Shown piece by piece: positions 1 through 9,279 of a DNA stretch of 32,440 bases (positions are counted from its first letter, which is position 1; every line of letters starts with the position of its first letter). The stretch lies in contig CAUJHQ010000027.1 of assembly GCA_963204815.1 (NCBI GenBank), positions 1-32,440 of the forward strand. The letters run 5' to 3'. This DNA comes from Pseudomonadota bacterium (GTDB lineage Bacteria; Pseudomonadota; Gammaproteobacteria; Burkholderiales; Burkholderiaceae_C). The position numbers were made by a program, and so were the translations under genes. A model generated the notes under the pieces. That model was not told the DNA's origin. It made no database searches and saw only the letters and a list, made by a program, of their open reading frames with translations.

Positions 1-1103
1 CCACCGCCTTCGACTTCGCCATCGTCGGCGCCGGCATCAGCGGCGCCGCCGTCGCGGCGCGGCTGGCCGCGCACGGCCGCGTGCTGCTGATCGAACGCGA
101 ACTGCAGCCCGGCATGCACAGCACCGGCCGCAGCGCGGCGATGTTCATGGAGAGCTACGGCTCGCCGCAGGGCCGTGCGCTCACGCGTGCCAGCCGTGCC
201 GCCTACCTGGCGCCCGCGGTGGTGCCGATCCTGTCGCCACGCGGTTCGCTCTACGTCGGCTGGCGCGGCCAGGAACGCGAGTTCGACGCCAACGCCAATG
301 AAGGTGTCGTGCAGCTCGACGCCGCCGCCACGCTGGCACGCCTGCCGGTGCTGCAGCCGCAGGGGCTTCTGGGCAGCTGGTACGAGGAAGACGCGATGGA
401 CATCGACGTCCACGCGCTGCTGCAGAGCCAGCTCGCCGCCGCGCGCGGCCACGGCGCGGTGCTGTGGGCGGGTGCCGAGGTGATGCACGCCGCGCGCCGC
501 GAAGGCCGCTGGCACGTCGCGCTCACCGATGGCCGCAGCGCCAGCGCCGAGGTCCTGGTCAACGCCGCCGGCGCCTGGGCCGATGTCGTCGCGCAGGCCG
601 CCGGCGCGGCGCCACTGGGCCTGCAGCCCAAGCGCCGCAGCGCGTTCACGTTCGACGCGCCCGAAGGCCACGACCACCGTCGCTGGCCGGTGGCCGGCGG
701 CGTCGACGAACGCTGGTACTTCAAGCCCGATGCCGGCCAGCTGATCGGCTCGCCCGCCAACGCCGACCCGGTGCCGCCGCACGACGTGCTGCCCGAGGCG
801 CTGGACATCGCCAGCGGCATCGCCGCCATCGAAGAGGCGACGACGCTGCGCATCCGCCGCCCGCGCCGCACCTGGGCCGGCCTGCGCACCTTCGCGCCCG
901 ACGGCGAGATGGTGATCGGCTTCGACGCCGCCGCACCGGGCTTCTTCTGGCACGCCGGCCAGGGTGGCTGGGGCATCCAGAGCGCGGCCGGCGCGGCGCT
1001 GCTGGCCGAGGCGCTGATCCTGAAGTCGACGTGGCCGGCGGCGCTGGCGCGCGAAGGCGTCGACGCCGATGCGCTGAACCCCGCGCGCCTACGCGGCGCC
1101 TGA
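1..1103 (+). CDS. FAD-dependent oxidoreductase (DAO family), 5' end cut by the window
   Basis: The frame is open from base 3 to the TGA at 1101-1103 (366 visible residues), so the start codon lies before the window. The first residues visible form a Rossmann dinucleotide motif, IVGAGISGAAVAARL, ending in an acidic residue after the second strand (LLIERE), the usual FAD-binding start of the DAO fold. The C-terminal part carries the family's second FAD contact region, with TWAGLRTFAPDGEMVIG followed by a Gly-rich GQGGWGIQSA segment. Such flavoenzymes oxidise D-amino acids, glycine, sarcosine or related secondary amines; the substrate cannot be told here. Only a few residues can be missing at the N-terminus, because the dinucleotide motif normally lies near residue 10. 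The gene converges on the SulP gene and their 3' ends overlap by 15 bases. Confidence 0.88.
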   Translation, partial: TAFDFAIVGAGISGAAVAARLAAHGRVLLIERELQPGMHSTGRSAAMFMESYGSPQGRALTRASRAAYLAPAVVPILSPRGSLYVGWRGQEREFDANANEGVVQLDAAATLARLPVLQPQGLLGSWYEEDAMDIDVHALLQSQLAAARGHGAVLWAGAEVMHAARREGRWHVALTDGRSASAEVLVNAAGAWADVVAQAAGAAPLGLQPKRRSAFTFDAPEGHDHRRWPVAGGVDERWYFKPDAGQLIGSPANADPVPPHDVLPEALDIASGIAAIEEATTLRIRRPRRTWAGLRTFAPDGEMVIGFDAAAPGFFWHAGQGGWGIQSAAGAALLAEALILKSTWPAALAREGVDADALNPARLRGA

Positions 1104-2810
1104 GGCCGGCGGCCCCGGCCGGCCGGCGCATTCCTCGAACACGCGCGCGGTGCAGCGCGCGCACACCGCGTCGTCGAGTCGCGGCACGATGGCGGCGATG
1201 GCGCTGCGCTTGTCGGCGAACACGTGGTCGGCGCCCAGCTTGTCGAGGAAGCCGCGCGCGCGCCAGGTCTCCAGCACCTGCGGCCGCGGGCGGTGGAAGT
1301 AGAGGTCGCCGCCCATCGCCTTGCGGCGCAGGTGCTCCTCTTCCCAGAGCGCAGCGCCGGCGTAGTCGATGAAGTTCATGCTCTTGCCCATCACCAGCAG
1401 GTGGCGCGGCGCCTCGGCCGGCTGGCGCAGCGCGTGCAGGTGGTCGGACACGTGGGCGACGGCGCCGAAGAAGATCGCGCCCTCCATGCGCAGCAGCTTC
1501 AGCTGCGGGCACTCGGGGTGGCCGGTGCCGTCCATCACCACCATCGGCCGCGCCGACTCGCCGCGCGAACCGCGCACGAAACCCATCGTGCGCAGCGCCG
1601 GCCGCGAGGTGCGGTACAGGTAGCTGACGAGCGACAGGCCGACGCCGCCGAGCACCGCGTCTTCCAGCGGCAGCACCAGCATCGCCAGCCCGGTGGCGGC
1701 GGCGATCGCGGCCTCGCCGCGGTCGAGCGCGGCCACGCGCTTCCACTGCGCGCCGTCGACGAGCGACCAGGCCACCCACAGCAGCAGCCCCGAGACGGCC
1801 GCCAGCGGCACCCAGGCGATCAGCGGCGCGGCCGCCACGGCGAGCCCGAGCGCGATGACGCCGGCGAACACGCCCGCCATCGGCGTGCGCGCGCCGGCCT
1901 CCAGGTTCGGCAGCGACCGGTTCAGCGAGCCACTGGCCGTGAAGCAGGAGAAGAACGAACCGGCGATGTTGGCGAGCCCCTGTCCCAGGCACTCGCGGTT
2001 GACGTCCAGCTGCTGGCCGGCGCGTGCCGCCAGCGTCTTCGCGATGGCGATGCTCTGGCCGAGCGAGACGATGGTGAGCGCGAGCGCAATGCCGGCCAGC
2101 CGCGGCACGTCGGCCCACTGCACCGGCGGCGGCTGCCAGGCCGGCCAGGCCTGCGGCAGCGCACCGACGAAGCGCAGCGGCTGGCCCGCGTAGCGCATCA
2201 GCGCCCAGCCGCAGAGGCTGGCCACGCCCATCGCGATCAGCATGCCGGGGCCGCGCGGCCACAGCCGGCGCAGCGCCCACACCAGCACCAGCGCGCCCAG
2301 GCCGACCGCCGCCTCGTGGCGGTCGTTCAGCAGCTGCCGCCCCGCATGCCAGGCGATCAGCACCGCCGCGCCGGTGGTGAAGCCCAGCATCACCGACGGC
2401 GAGATGAAGTTCGCCAGCAGGCCCAGCCGCAGCAGCGCCACCACCGCCTGGATCAGGCCGACGGCGAGCGTGACGACGAGCGCCAGCCGCAGGTAGTCCG
2501 GCGAGCCCACCGCCGCCAGCGGCGCCAGCGTGGCGGCGAGCGCCAGCGAGACGGCGTTCGTCGGCCCGCTCAGCACGTGCCGGCTCGACCCGGCGAGCGC
2601 GGCCACGATGCAGGGCACGATGGCGGTGTACAGGCCCCAGGCCGGCGGCAAGCCGGCGAGCGCCGCGAAGGCCAGCGCCTGCGGCAGCGCGAGCACGGCG
2701 CCCAGCAGGCCGGCCATCGCGTCGGCGCGCAGCGTCGGCGCGTCGAGCTCGTGGACCCAGGGGCCGAAGATTCGGGCCGGCCACGAAGCGGGCCGGTGCA
2801 TGTCGGTCAT
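1089..2810 (-). CDS. SulP-family anion (sulfate) transporter with STAS domain
   Basis: 573 residues from the ATG at 2810 (MTDMHRPASW) to the TAG at 1089-1091. An N-terminal membrane part of roughly 400 residues begins near residue 28 with the SulP-typical stretch AMAGLLGAVLALPQALAFA and continues through many hydrophobic helices. A cytoplasmic STAS domain follows at about 440-550, with beta strands such as GAIFFGAV and MGKSMNFIDYAG. SulP proteins move sulfate, bicarbonate, dicarboxylates or other anions across the inner membrane; the substrate is not predictable. The C-terminus carries three cysteines in CARCTARVFEEC, after the STAS domain, which could bind a metal or be redox active (speculative). 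The ATG overlaps the TGA of the pyruvate-kinase-like gene upstream (ATGA), so the two are probably translationally coupled. Its 3' end overlaps the convergent oxidoreductase gene. Confidence 0.9.
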   Translation of the reverse strand: MTDMHRPASWPARIFGPWVHELDAPTLRADAMAGLLGAVLALPQALAFAALAGLPPAWGLYTAIVPCIVAALAGSSRHVLSGPTNAVSLALAATLAPLAAVGSPDYLRLALVVTLAVGLIQAVVALLRLGLLANFISPSVMLGFTTGAAVLIAWHAGRQLLNDRHEAAVGLGALVLVWALRRLWPRGPGMLIAMGVASLCGWALMRYAGQPLRFVGALPQAWPAWQPPPVQWADVPRLAGIALALTIVSLGQSIAIAKTLAARAGQQLDVNRECLGQGLANIAGSFFSCFTASGSLNRSLPNLEAGARTPMAGVFAGVIALGLAVAAAPLIAWVPLAAVSGLLLWVAWSLVDGAQWKRVAALDRGEAAIAAATGLAMLVLPLEDAVLGGVGLSLVSYLYRTSRPALRTMGFVRGSRGESARPMVVMDGTGHPECPQLKLLRMEGAIFFGAVAHVSDHLHALRQPAEAPRHLLVMGKSMNFIDYAGAALWEEEHLRRKAMGGDLYFHRPRPQVLETWRARGFLDKLGADHVFADKRSAIAAIVPRLDDAVCARCTARVFEECAGRPGPPASGAA

Positions 2811-4738
2811 CGGGAGAGCGTAGCACCCGCACCCGGTGCCAGCCGCCAGGCCTTCAGCGCCCGCAGCAGCGTGCGCTTCTTCGACTGGTGGCCCTGCATG
2901 CGGCGCAGGATGTCGTCCAGCGTGCGCATCGCGTCGACGATGCGCGGGCCCTTGTTCAGCATCACGCACTCGGCGCGCTCGCCCATCGCGGCGTCGGTGA
3001 CCTCGGCGCGCGAGGGCAGCCCGGTGTGCGCCAGCGTCTCCAGCACCTGCGTCGCCCAGACCACCGGCACGTGCGCCGCCTCGCAGGCCCAGAGCATCTC
3101 TTCCTGCACTTCGGCCAGGCGCTCGTAGCCGCACTCCACCGCGAGGTCGCCGCGCGCGATCATCACGCCGGCGGCCGGCCCTTCGAGGGCGGCGAACAGC
3201 AGCTCGGGCAGGTGCGCGAAGCCGCGCACCGTCTCCACCTTCAGCACGATGCCGCGTTCGGGCGCGCCCAGCCGCGCGAGCGCGGCGCGCAGCGTGCGCA
3301 CGTCGTCGGCCGACTGCGCGAACGACAGGCCCACGGTGTCGGCCAGCGGCGCCACGGCGGCGAGGTCGTCGAGGTCCTTCGCCGTCAGCGCCGGCAGCGC
3401 GAGCACGGTGTCGGGCAGGTTGATGCCCTTGTCGGCGCGCAAGGTCTCGCCGCCGTCGCGCGCGGCGGTGATCTCGAGCTCGACGCCGCGCGCGACGCGC
3501 CGCCGCACCACGGCGCCGATGCGGCCGTCGTCGAACCACACCGGCTGGCCGACCTCGACGACGGCGAGCGCGGCGTCGAGCGTGCAGGCGATGCGCGCCC
3601 GGCCGCGCGCCGAAAGCCGGCCGCCGGCCGACCCGGCGCGCAGCAGCTGCAGGCGGTCGCCACGCTGCAGGTGCAGTTCGCCCGCGGCCGGCACGATGCC
3701 GTCGATGCCGGTCTCCGGGCCGCTGCCGGCGTCGCCCTCGCCGTGCAGCACCAGGCGCGTCTGCGGCACCAGGTAGGCGGTCTGCCGCCCCTCGACGACG
3801 GCGATGCCGGCGCGGCGTTGCCGCACGACGAACTCGCGCCGCGCGCCGCGCGCGTCGACGCAGCGCAGCACGGCGCCCACGCGCAGGCGCGCGAACCAGT
3901 CGCTCTCGACGTCCAGCACCGATGTACCGTCGGCCGCCAGCGCGCCACTGCCCGCCGGCCGCAGCGCCAGGCGCGCCGGCGCGGTGACGCGGCCGAAGGC
4001 GTCGCGCTGCGGTTTCAGGCGCAGCACCGCCGGCCCCGGCGGCAGCGCGCCGGTGCGCAGCTTCGGGCCGGCGAGATCGGCCTGCACGCCAACGCTGCGC
4101 CCGGCGGCCTTGGCGGCGCGCCGCACGTTGGCGGCCATCGCGCGCCAGCCGGCGGCGTCGTCGTGGGCGCAGTTGATGCGCGCGATGTCCATGCCGGCGG
4201 CGACCAGGCCCTCGACCAGCGCGGCGTCGTGCGCCGCCTCCGAGGGCAGCGTGACCATGATGCGCACGCCGCGCCCCTTCGGCGCGCTGCCGAACAGGCG
4301 TTCGGCGTTCGCGCGCAGCTGGTGGCGGCCGCTGCGGAAGCCCGCCGGCTCGTCGTGCCGGTGCGGCTGCCAGGGCCGGCCCACCAGCAGGTGCAGCAGG
4401 CCCAGCACCTTGTCGACGTTGGCCAGCACGTGGCTTTCGGAGCGCCCCAGCGACGACAGACCGATGGACGCCAGGCGGTCCTGCAGCGCACGCAGGTCGG
4501 CCTGGCGGAAGACGAGGAAGTGCGCCAGGTTGCGCGCGCTGGCGCGGTGCGCCGGGTGCACGCCGTCGACCCAGGACCCCAGCCGCGCGGCGCCGGCGAG
4601 CATGGCCGCGCGCAGCGCCGCCAGTTCGTCGATCAGCTCGCGGCAGGCGACCGGGTCCCAGGGCGCGCCGGCGCCGAGGCCCGCGGCCGCGCTGCGCGCG
4701 TGCGGCTTCGCCCGCCGGCTTGCGCGTGGCGGGGCCAT
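2807..4738 (-). CDS. Pyruvate-kinase-like protein with long N-terminal extension
   Basis: 643 residues from the ATG at 4738. The first 145 or so residues are an Arg/Ala-rich and helical extension not found in ordinary pyruvate kinases. The kinase homology begins at GVRIMVTLPSE and contains RINCAHDD (near 185; canonical RINxSH, with Ser replaced by Ala), DLAGPKLRTG, the catalytic KVE (near 500; canonical KIE), ARGDLAVE (near 528) and PSRAEVTDAA (canonical PTRAEVxDVA). The insert between the two halves of the barrel (about 230-400) is large for a B domain. The protein ends soon after the barrel, so the C-terminal allosteric domain is missing. The main catalytic Lys, Glu and Asp are kept, so activity is possible, but the monovalent-cation site is altered. 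Both ends overlap neighbours by ATGA, placing it second in a three-gene operon. Confidence 0.85.
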   Translation of the reverse strand: MAPPRASRRAKPHARSAAAGLGAGAPWDPVACRELIDELAALRAAMLAGAARLGSWVDGVHPAHRASARNLAHFLVFRQADLRALQDRLASIGLSSLGRSESHVLANVDKVLGLLHLLVGRPWQPHRHDEPAGFRSGRHQLRANAERLFGSAPKGRGVRIMVTLPSEAAHDAALVEGLVAAGMDIARINCAHDDAAGWRAMAANVRRAAKAAGRSVGVQADLAGPKLRTGALPPGPAVLRLKPQRDAFGRVTAPARLALRPAGSGALAADGTSVLDVESDWFARLRVGAVLRCVDARGARREFVVRQRRAGIAVVEGRQTAYLVPQTRLVLHGEGDAGSGPETGIDGIVPAAGELHLQRGDRLQLLRAGSAGGRLSARGRARIACTLDAALAVVEVGQPVWFDDGRIGAVVRRRVARGVELEITAARDGGETLRADKGINLPDTVLALPALTAKDLDDLAAVAPLADTVGLSFAQSADDVRTLRAALARLGAPERGIVLKVETVRGFAHLPELLFAALEGPAAGVMIARGDLAVECGYERLAEVQEEMLWACEAAHVPVVWATQVLETLAHTGLPSRAEVTDAAMGERAECVMLNKGPRIVDAMRTLDDILRRMQGHQSKKRTLLRALKAWRLAPGAGATLSR

Positions 4739-7149
4739 CAGGCCGGCTTCGGCGCCGACCAGCGGTCGAAGGCGCGCGCCGCGACGGCGCGGCCCCAGAG
4801 ATCGATCTGCACCGGCGTGCCGGCATGGACCGCACCGGCGGCGGCCCCGCGCACGTAGCCCAGCGCAACGCAGCGGCCGGCGGCGCGGCTGAAGCCGGCC
4901 GACGACAGCTCGCCGACCGCGGCGCCGTCGACGAGGAGGGTCTCGCCGCCCCACACATGGTCCCCGGCGTCGTCGAGCACGAAGCTGAGCAGCTTCTTCT
5001 TCAGCGGCTGGCCCTGCAGCGCGCGCAGCGCGTCGCGGCCGATGAAGGGCGTGGGCTTGGCGAGCTTCACGCCGACCGTCAGGCCGGCCTCGAACGGCGT
5101 CTCGTCGGGGCCGAGCTCGGCGCCCCAGGCGCGGCGGCCGGCCTCGATGCGCAGCGCGTCCAGCGCGTAGTAGCCGGCGTCGGCGAGGCCGAGCCCGGCG
5201 CCGGCCTCGCGCAGCACGCCGTCGACGTGGCGCGCCATCTCCACCGGCACGTACAGCTCCCAGCCGGGGCCGCCGACGTAGCTGATGCGCGCGGCGCGCA
5301 CGCGCGCGTGTCCGAGGTCGATTTCGCGCGATTCGCCCAGCGCCGACGGCAGCGCGTCGGGGCTCGCGCGCGCCAGCAGCGCGGCGGCGTTCGGGCCCAT
5401 CAGCGTCAGCACGCTGGTCATCGTGCTGACGTCGGTGAGCGTGACGTGGTCCTGCGCACCGACGTGGCGGCCGATCCAGTCGGCGTCGCGCGTGGCCTGC
5501 GCGCTGCCGGTCAGCAGCCAGAAGCGGTCGGCCGCCAGCCGCAGCACGGTGAGGTCGCTCTCGAAGCCGCCGCGTTCGTTGAGCATCGGCGTGTAGACCA
5601 TGCGGCCGACGGGCACGTCGATCTCGTTGGCGCACAGCCGCTGCAGCAGCGCCAGCGCGTCGCGGCCCTGCACCAGCAGCTTCGCGAACGAGCTCTGGTC
5701 GAACAGCGCGACCGTTTCGCGCACGGCACGCTGCTCGTCGGCCACCCAGTCGAGCCAGCCCGGACGGCCCAGGCCGTGCGCCGGCCGCGGCGCATCGGCC
5801 GGCTGGCGGAAGTAGTTCGCGCGCTCCCAGCCGAACCGGCTGCCGAACTCAGCGCCGCGCGCGGCCAGGCGGTCGTACAGCGGGCTGGTGCGCAGCGGTC
5901 GCACGGTCTCCAGTTCCTGGCGCGGCCAGCGCATCGCGTAGTGCAGGCCGAGCGTTTCGCCGGTGCGTTCGGCCAGCGCCTTGCGGTTGGCCATGAAGGG
6001 CGCGAAGCGTCGGATGTCGACTTCCCACAGGTCCATCGGCGCTTCGCCGCCGAGCACCCATTCGGCGATCAGCTTGCCGGCGCCGCCGCTGTTGGCGATG
6101 CCCGCCGAGTTGAAGCCGGCGCAGACGAAGTAGCCGGCGAGCTCGGGCGCCTCGCCAAGGATGAAGTTGCCGTCGGGCGTGAAGCTCTCCGGGCCGTTCA
6201 GCAGCATCTTGATGGGCGCCGTCTCCAGGCACGGGGTGCGGTGGATGGCGTTCTTCATCAGGATCTCGAAGTGGTCCCAGTCCTCGCCGAGCAGCTGGAA
6301 CTGGAAGTCGCTCGGGATCGGGTCCACCGTCCACGGCTTGGCCTTCGGCTCGAAGCCGCCCATCGCGAGGCCGCCGACCTCTTCCTTGAAGTAGATGAGG
6401 CCGTCGGGGTCGCGCACCACCGGCGTCATCGGGTGCACGCCGGCGATGCGGTCGGTGACGACGTAGAAGTGCTCGGCCGGGAACAGCGGCACCGTCACGC
6501 CGGCGAGCTTGCCGAACTGGCGCGCCCACTGGCCGGCGCAGTTGATCAGCACCTCGCAGCGCACCTCGCCTTCGCGCGTGCGCACGCCGGCGACGCGCCC
6601 GCCTTCGACGATCACGCCGGTGACCTCGACACCTTCGATCAGCTTCGCGCCGCCGTTGCGCGCGCCCTTGGCGAGCGACATCGTCAGGTCGGTCGGGTTG
6701 GCCTTGCCGTCGCCCGGGATCCACATGCCGCCCTGCAGGTCGTCGGTGCGCATGAAGGGCACGCGCGCGGCGATCTCCGCCGGCGTGACCAGGTGCACCT
6801 CGACGCCGAAGCCGCGCGCCAGCGCGGCCTGCTTCTGCAGCACCTGCCAGCGTTCGGGCGTGCGCGCCACGTTGACGCTGCCGCAGGCCTTCCAGCCGGT
6901 CGCCAGGCCAGTCTCGGCCTCGAGCGTGCTGTACAGGTCGATGCCGTACTTGCTCATGCGCGTCATCGTGCGGTTGGGCCGCATCTGGCCCACCAGCCCG
7001 GCGGCATGCCAGGTGGTGCCGCTGGTCAGGCGGCCCTGCTCGAGCAGCAGCACGTCGCGCTCGCCCTGCTTCGTCAGGTGGTAGGCGGTGGAACAGCCGG
7101 CGATGCCGCCGCCGACGATGACGACACGCGCTTGGGTGGGAAGGCTCAT
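4738..7149 (-). CDS. Dimethylglycine/sarcosine dehydrogenase-like flavoprotein (DAO plus GcvT domains)
   Basis: 803 residues from the ATG at 7149. An N-terminal DAO-type FAD domain (about 8-370) has the dinucleotide motif VIVGGGIAGCS at 10-20 and TSGTTWHAAG at 42-51; the His at 48 lies where dimethylglycine dehydrogenases attach FAD covalently. A short FAO_M-like linker and a GcvT aminomethyltransferase module follow (about 430-795, for example LFDQSSFAKLLVQG, VTLTDVSTMTSVLTLMGPNA, ALDALRIEAGRRAWGAEL). Such enzymes demethylate N-methylated glycines and pass the one-carbon unit to tetrahydrofolate held by the GcvT domain. This is the first gene of the minus operon; its stop overlaps the next start (ATGA). 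It is divergent from the GST gene, with only 38 bases between the start codons, so the promoters must overlap. The exact substrate (dimethylglycine, sarcosine or another methylamine) is open. Confidence 0.92.
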   Translation of the reverse strand: MSLPTQARVVIVGGGIAGCSTAYHLTKQGERDVLLLEQGRLTSGTTWHAAGLVGQMRPNRTMTRMSKYGIDLYSTLEAETGLATGWKACGSVNVARTPERWQVLQKQAALARGFGVEVHLVTPAEIAARVPFMRTDDLQGGMWIPGDGKANPTDLTMSLAKGARNGGAKLIEGVEVTGVIVEGGRVAGVRTREGEVRCEVLINCAGQWARQFGKLAGVTVPLFPAEHFYVVTDRIAGVHPMTPVVRDPDGLIYFKEEVGGLAMGGFEPKAKPWTVDPIPSDFQFQLLGEDWDHFEILMKNAIHRTPCLETAPIKMLLNGPESFTPDGNFILGEAPELAGYFVCAGFNSAGIANSGGAGKLIAEWVLGGEAPMDLWEVDIRRFAPFMANRKALAERTGETLGLHYAMRWPRQELETVRPLRTSPLYDRLAARGAEFGSRFGWERANYFRQPADAPRPAHGLGRPGWLDWVADEQRAVRETVALFDQSSFAKLLVQGRDALALLQRLCANEIDVPVGRMVYTPMLNERGGFESDLTVLRLAADRFWLLTGSAQATRDADWIGRHVGAQDHVTLTDVSTMTSVLTLMGPNAAALLARASPDALPSALGESREIDLGHARVRAARISYVGGPGWELYVPVEMARHVDGVLREAGAGLGLADAGYYALDALRIEAGRRAWGAELGPDETPFEAGLTVGVKLAKPTPFIGRDALRALQGQPLKKKLLSFVLDDAGDHVWGGETLLVDGAAVGELSSAGFSRAAGRCVALGYVRGAAAGAVHAGTPVQIDLWGRAVAARAFDRWSAPKPA

Positions 7150-7187
7150 GCCGGCAGGCTAGCGCATTCCAGCGCCACAATGCCTGC

Positions 7188-7895
7188 ATGAACACCCTGG
7201 ACGCCTTCCCGATCACGCGCAAGTGGCCCGCGCGCCACCCCGACCGCCTGCAGCTCTATTCGCTGCCCACGCCGAACGGCGTGAAGGTGTCGATCGCGCT
7301 CGAGGAGACCGGCCTGCCCTACGAGGCGCATCGCGTCGCCTTCGACACGAACGACCAGCTCTCGCCGGAGTTCCTGTCGCTCAACCCGAACAACAAGATC
7401 CCGGCGATCCTCGACCCCGACGGCCCGGGCGGCAAGCCGCTGGCGCTGTGGGAGTCGGGTGCGATCCTGGTCTACCTGGCCGGCAAGACCGGGCAGCTGA
7501 TGCCCACCGACACCGCCGCGCGCTACCAGACGCTGCAGTGGGTGATGTTCCAGATGGGCGGCATCGGGCCGATGTTCGGCCAGCTCGGCTTCTTCCACAA
7601 GTTCGCCGGCAAGGACTACGAGGACAAGCGCCCGCGCGACCGCTACGTGGCCGAATCGCGGCGCCTGCTCGGCGTGCTCGACCGCCACCTGGCCGACCGC
7701 GACTGGATCATGGGCCGCGACTACGGCATTGCCGACATCGCGATCTTCCCGTGGGTGCGCAACCTGGTCGGCTTCTATGGCGCCGGCGACCTCGTGGGCT
7801 TCGCCGACTTCGCGCACGTGCAGCGCGCGCTGGCCGCCTTCGTCGCGCGGCCGGCGGTGCAGCGCGGCCTGGCGATCCCGGCCGCGCCGGTCTGA
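7188..7895 (+). CDS. Glutathione S-transferase, YfcG/YghU (Nu-class) type
   Basis: 235 residues. The N-terminal thioredoxin-like domain (about 20-105) has LYSLPTPNGVKVSIALEE, in which TPNG with an active-site Thr/Asn instead of Tyr/Ser/Cys is typical of the Nu class (YfcG, YghU, Ure2p-like), then NPNNKIPAI with the cis-Pro and ESGAILVYLA, the glutathione gamma-glutamyl contact. The helical C-terminal domain contains the N-capping region IMGRDYGIADIAIFPW. Nu-class enzymes characterised elsewhere bind two glutathiones and act as disulfide oxidoreductases. The gene is divergent from the dimethylglycine dehydrogenase-like gene and followed after 8 bases by the peptidase gene, so the two plus-strand genes are probably co-transcribed. 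Confidence 0.93.
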   Translation: MNTLDAFPITRKWPARHPDRLQLYSLPTPNGVKVSIALEETGLPYEAHRVAFDTNDQLSPEFLSLNPNNKIPAILDPDGPGGKPLALWESGAILVYLAGKTGQLMPTDTAARYQTLQWVMFQMGGIGPMFGQLGFFHKFAGKDYEDKRPRDRYVAESRRLLGVLDRHLADRDWIMGRDYGIADIAIFPWVRNLVGFYGAGDLVGFADFAHVQRALAAFVARPAVQRGLAIPAAPV

Positions 7896-7903
7896 AAGCG
7901 CGC

Positions 7904-8650
7904 ATGACCGAACCGCTGCTGTTGACGGCAGCCCCCGTGGCCACCTTCGACGGCACGCGCCTGCTCACGCGCGCGAGCGGCTTCTTCTTCGAGCGCGAAG
8001 GGCGGCTGTACCTGGTGACGAGCCGCCACGTGCTGATCGACGAGCCGACGCAGCATTTCCCCGACCGCATCGAGCTGCAGCTGCACCTGGACGCGAAGAA
8101 CCTGACGCAGGCCACCGACTGGTCGGTCCCGCTGTACCGCGACCGCCGCGCGGTCTGGCGCCAGGGGCGCGACGCCACCGGCGAGATCGACGTCGCGGTG
8201 ATCGAGATCGAGCGCGCGGCGCTGCCGGAGGAGGCGCAGTTCCACGCCTTCACGCCGGCGCACCTGCAGGCCTCGCTCGACGAGATCGAGGTCGGCACGG
8301 CGCTGCTGATCGTGGGCTTCCCGCTCGGCTTCCACGACACGCTGCACCACCTGCCGGTGGTGCGGCAGGCGATCATCGCGTCGTCGTTCGGGTTGCGCTT
8401 CCAGGGCGAGGGCTATTTCCTCACCGATGCGCGCACGCACCGCGGCACCAGCGGCGCACCGGTGGTGATGCGCGCGCCGGTCGCCGATGGCGGCCTCGGC
8501 GGCCTGCCGTGGAAGCTGCTCGGCGTGCACGCCGGCCAGCTGGACATGAAGCCGCGCGATGCGGCCCAGGACGAATCGCTGGGCCTGAACTGCGCCTGGT
8601 ACGCCGATATCCTGCTCACGCTGACGCAGGCAGCGGCGCCGGCCCGTTGA
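7904..8650 (+). CDS. Trypsin-like serine peptidase (S1 fold), probably cytoplasmic
   Basis: 248 residues from the ATG at 7904, eight bases after the GST stop. The trypsin-type triad is in order: His42 in TSRHVL, Asp96 in GEIDVAVIEI and Ser183 in HRGTSGAPVV. No signal peptide or membrane segment precedes the protease fold, and no PDZ domain follows, so this is not a DegP/DegQ-type envelope protease. It looks like the compact intracellular trypsin_2-like proteins found in many bacteria, whose substrates are mostly unknown. Co-transcription with the GST suggests a stress-related role, but that is inference only. Confidence 0.85.
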   Translation: MTEPLLLTAAPVATFDGTRLLTRASGFFFEREGRLYLVTSRHVLIDEPTQHFPDRIELQLHLDAKNLTQATDWSVPLYRDRRAVWRQGRDATGEIDVAVIEIERAALPEEAQFHAFTPAHLQASLDEIEVGTALLIVGFPLGFHDTLHHLPVVRQAIIASSFGLRFQGEGYFLTDARTHRGTSGAPVVMRAPVADGGLGGLPWKLLGVHAGQLDMKPRDAAQDESLGLNCAWYADILLTLTQAAAPAR

Positions 8651-8669
8651 GGCCGGCGCGCTCGGCGGC

Positions 8670-8936
8670 CTAGCGGAAGCTGCGCTGCGCCGGGCGCGGC
8701 GCGCCACCGGCCCGCGGCTCGAGGTGGCGGAAGGTGATGCGGCCCTTGGTCAGGTCGTAGGGCGACAGTTCCAGCGACACGTTGTCGCCGGCGAGGATGC
8801 GGATGTGGTTCTTGCGCATCTTGCCGGACGTGTACGCCACCAGTTGGTGGCCGTTGTCCAGCAGCACGCGAAAGCGGGAGTCGGGGAGCACTTCCTCGAC
8901 CTTGCCGCGCATTTCAATCAGGTCTTCCTTGGCCAA
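8670..8936 (-). CDS. infA: Translation initiation factor IF-1
   Basis: 88 residues with the conserved IF-1 run [15 protein letters not shown], then [33 protein letters not shown] and GRITFR, i.e. one S1/OB-fold domain that binds the 30S A site. The start is TTG at 8936: it supplies the residue just before the conserved AKED, and an AAGGAAG Shine-Dalgarno lies upstream with suitable spacing; no ATG or GTG fits. A basic tail of about 17 residues ([16 protein letters not shown]) extends beyond the usual 72-residue length. The gene stands alone, away from ribosomal protein genes, like the second infA copy of many Burkholderiales. It converges on the peptidase gene, 19 bases away. Confidence 0.95.
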   Translation of the reverse strand: MAKEDLIEMRGKVEEVLPDSRFRVLLDNGHQLVAYTSGKMRKNHIRILAGDNVSLELSPYDLTKGRITFRHLEPRAGGAPRPAQRSFR

Positions 8937-9279
8937 TGAACTTCCTTGCAGTGTGATTCGGGTGAACGGGCCGGTTGCCGACCGCTGGCCACGAAGGGCC
9001 GCAGGGGGTGGCGGGTGCCGTTCTTCGCTGGGTGACCGGGCCCGCAGTGGGGAAGGGACCGGCCGTGGGGCTCGCCGCTGGGTGAGGCTGACAACCACAG
9101 CGGACCGGTGGGAGCGGTCTGGGAGGGGGTGTGCGCAGCGCGCAAGGGCTGCGAGGAACCGTGTCAGACGACATCTGCCGCGTCGGTGAGCACGCCGCGG
9201 AGAGGCCCGCATTGTACCCGCTGGTGCATGATGGCGCCTGCCCCCCGCCTTCCGGCCCCACGACGACGAGAGTGCCGCC
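8937..9279. other. Intergenic region between infA and the kinase gene
   Basis: About 340 bases between the divergent infA and Ser/Thr kinase genes. It must hold both promoters, but I see no convincing -35/-10 pair on either strand. The decamer CGCTGGGTGA occurs twice about 50 bases apart (near 9028 and 9077) within G-rich sequence. Possible small frames here have no family resemblance and are probably chance. Confidence 0.5.

Noticed and set aside
1089..4958. One very long open frame on the minus strand spanning the SulP and pyruvate-kinase-like region
   Set aside because: Only its last 573 codons look like a protein (SulP). The rest is Arg/Ala-rich shadow of the pyruvate-kinase-like gene in another frame, a common effect of very high GC.
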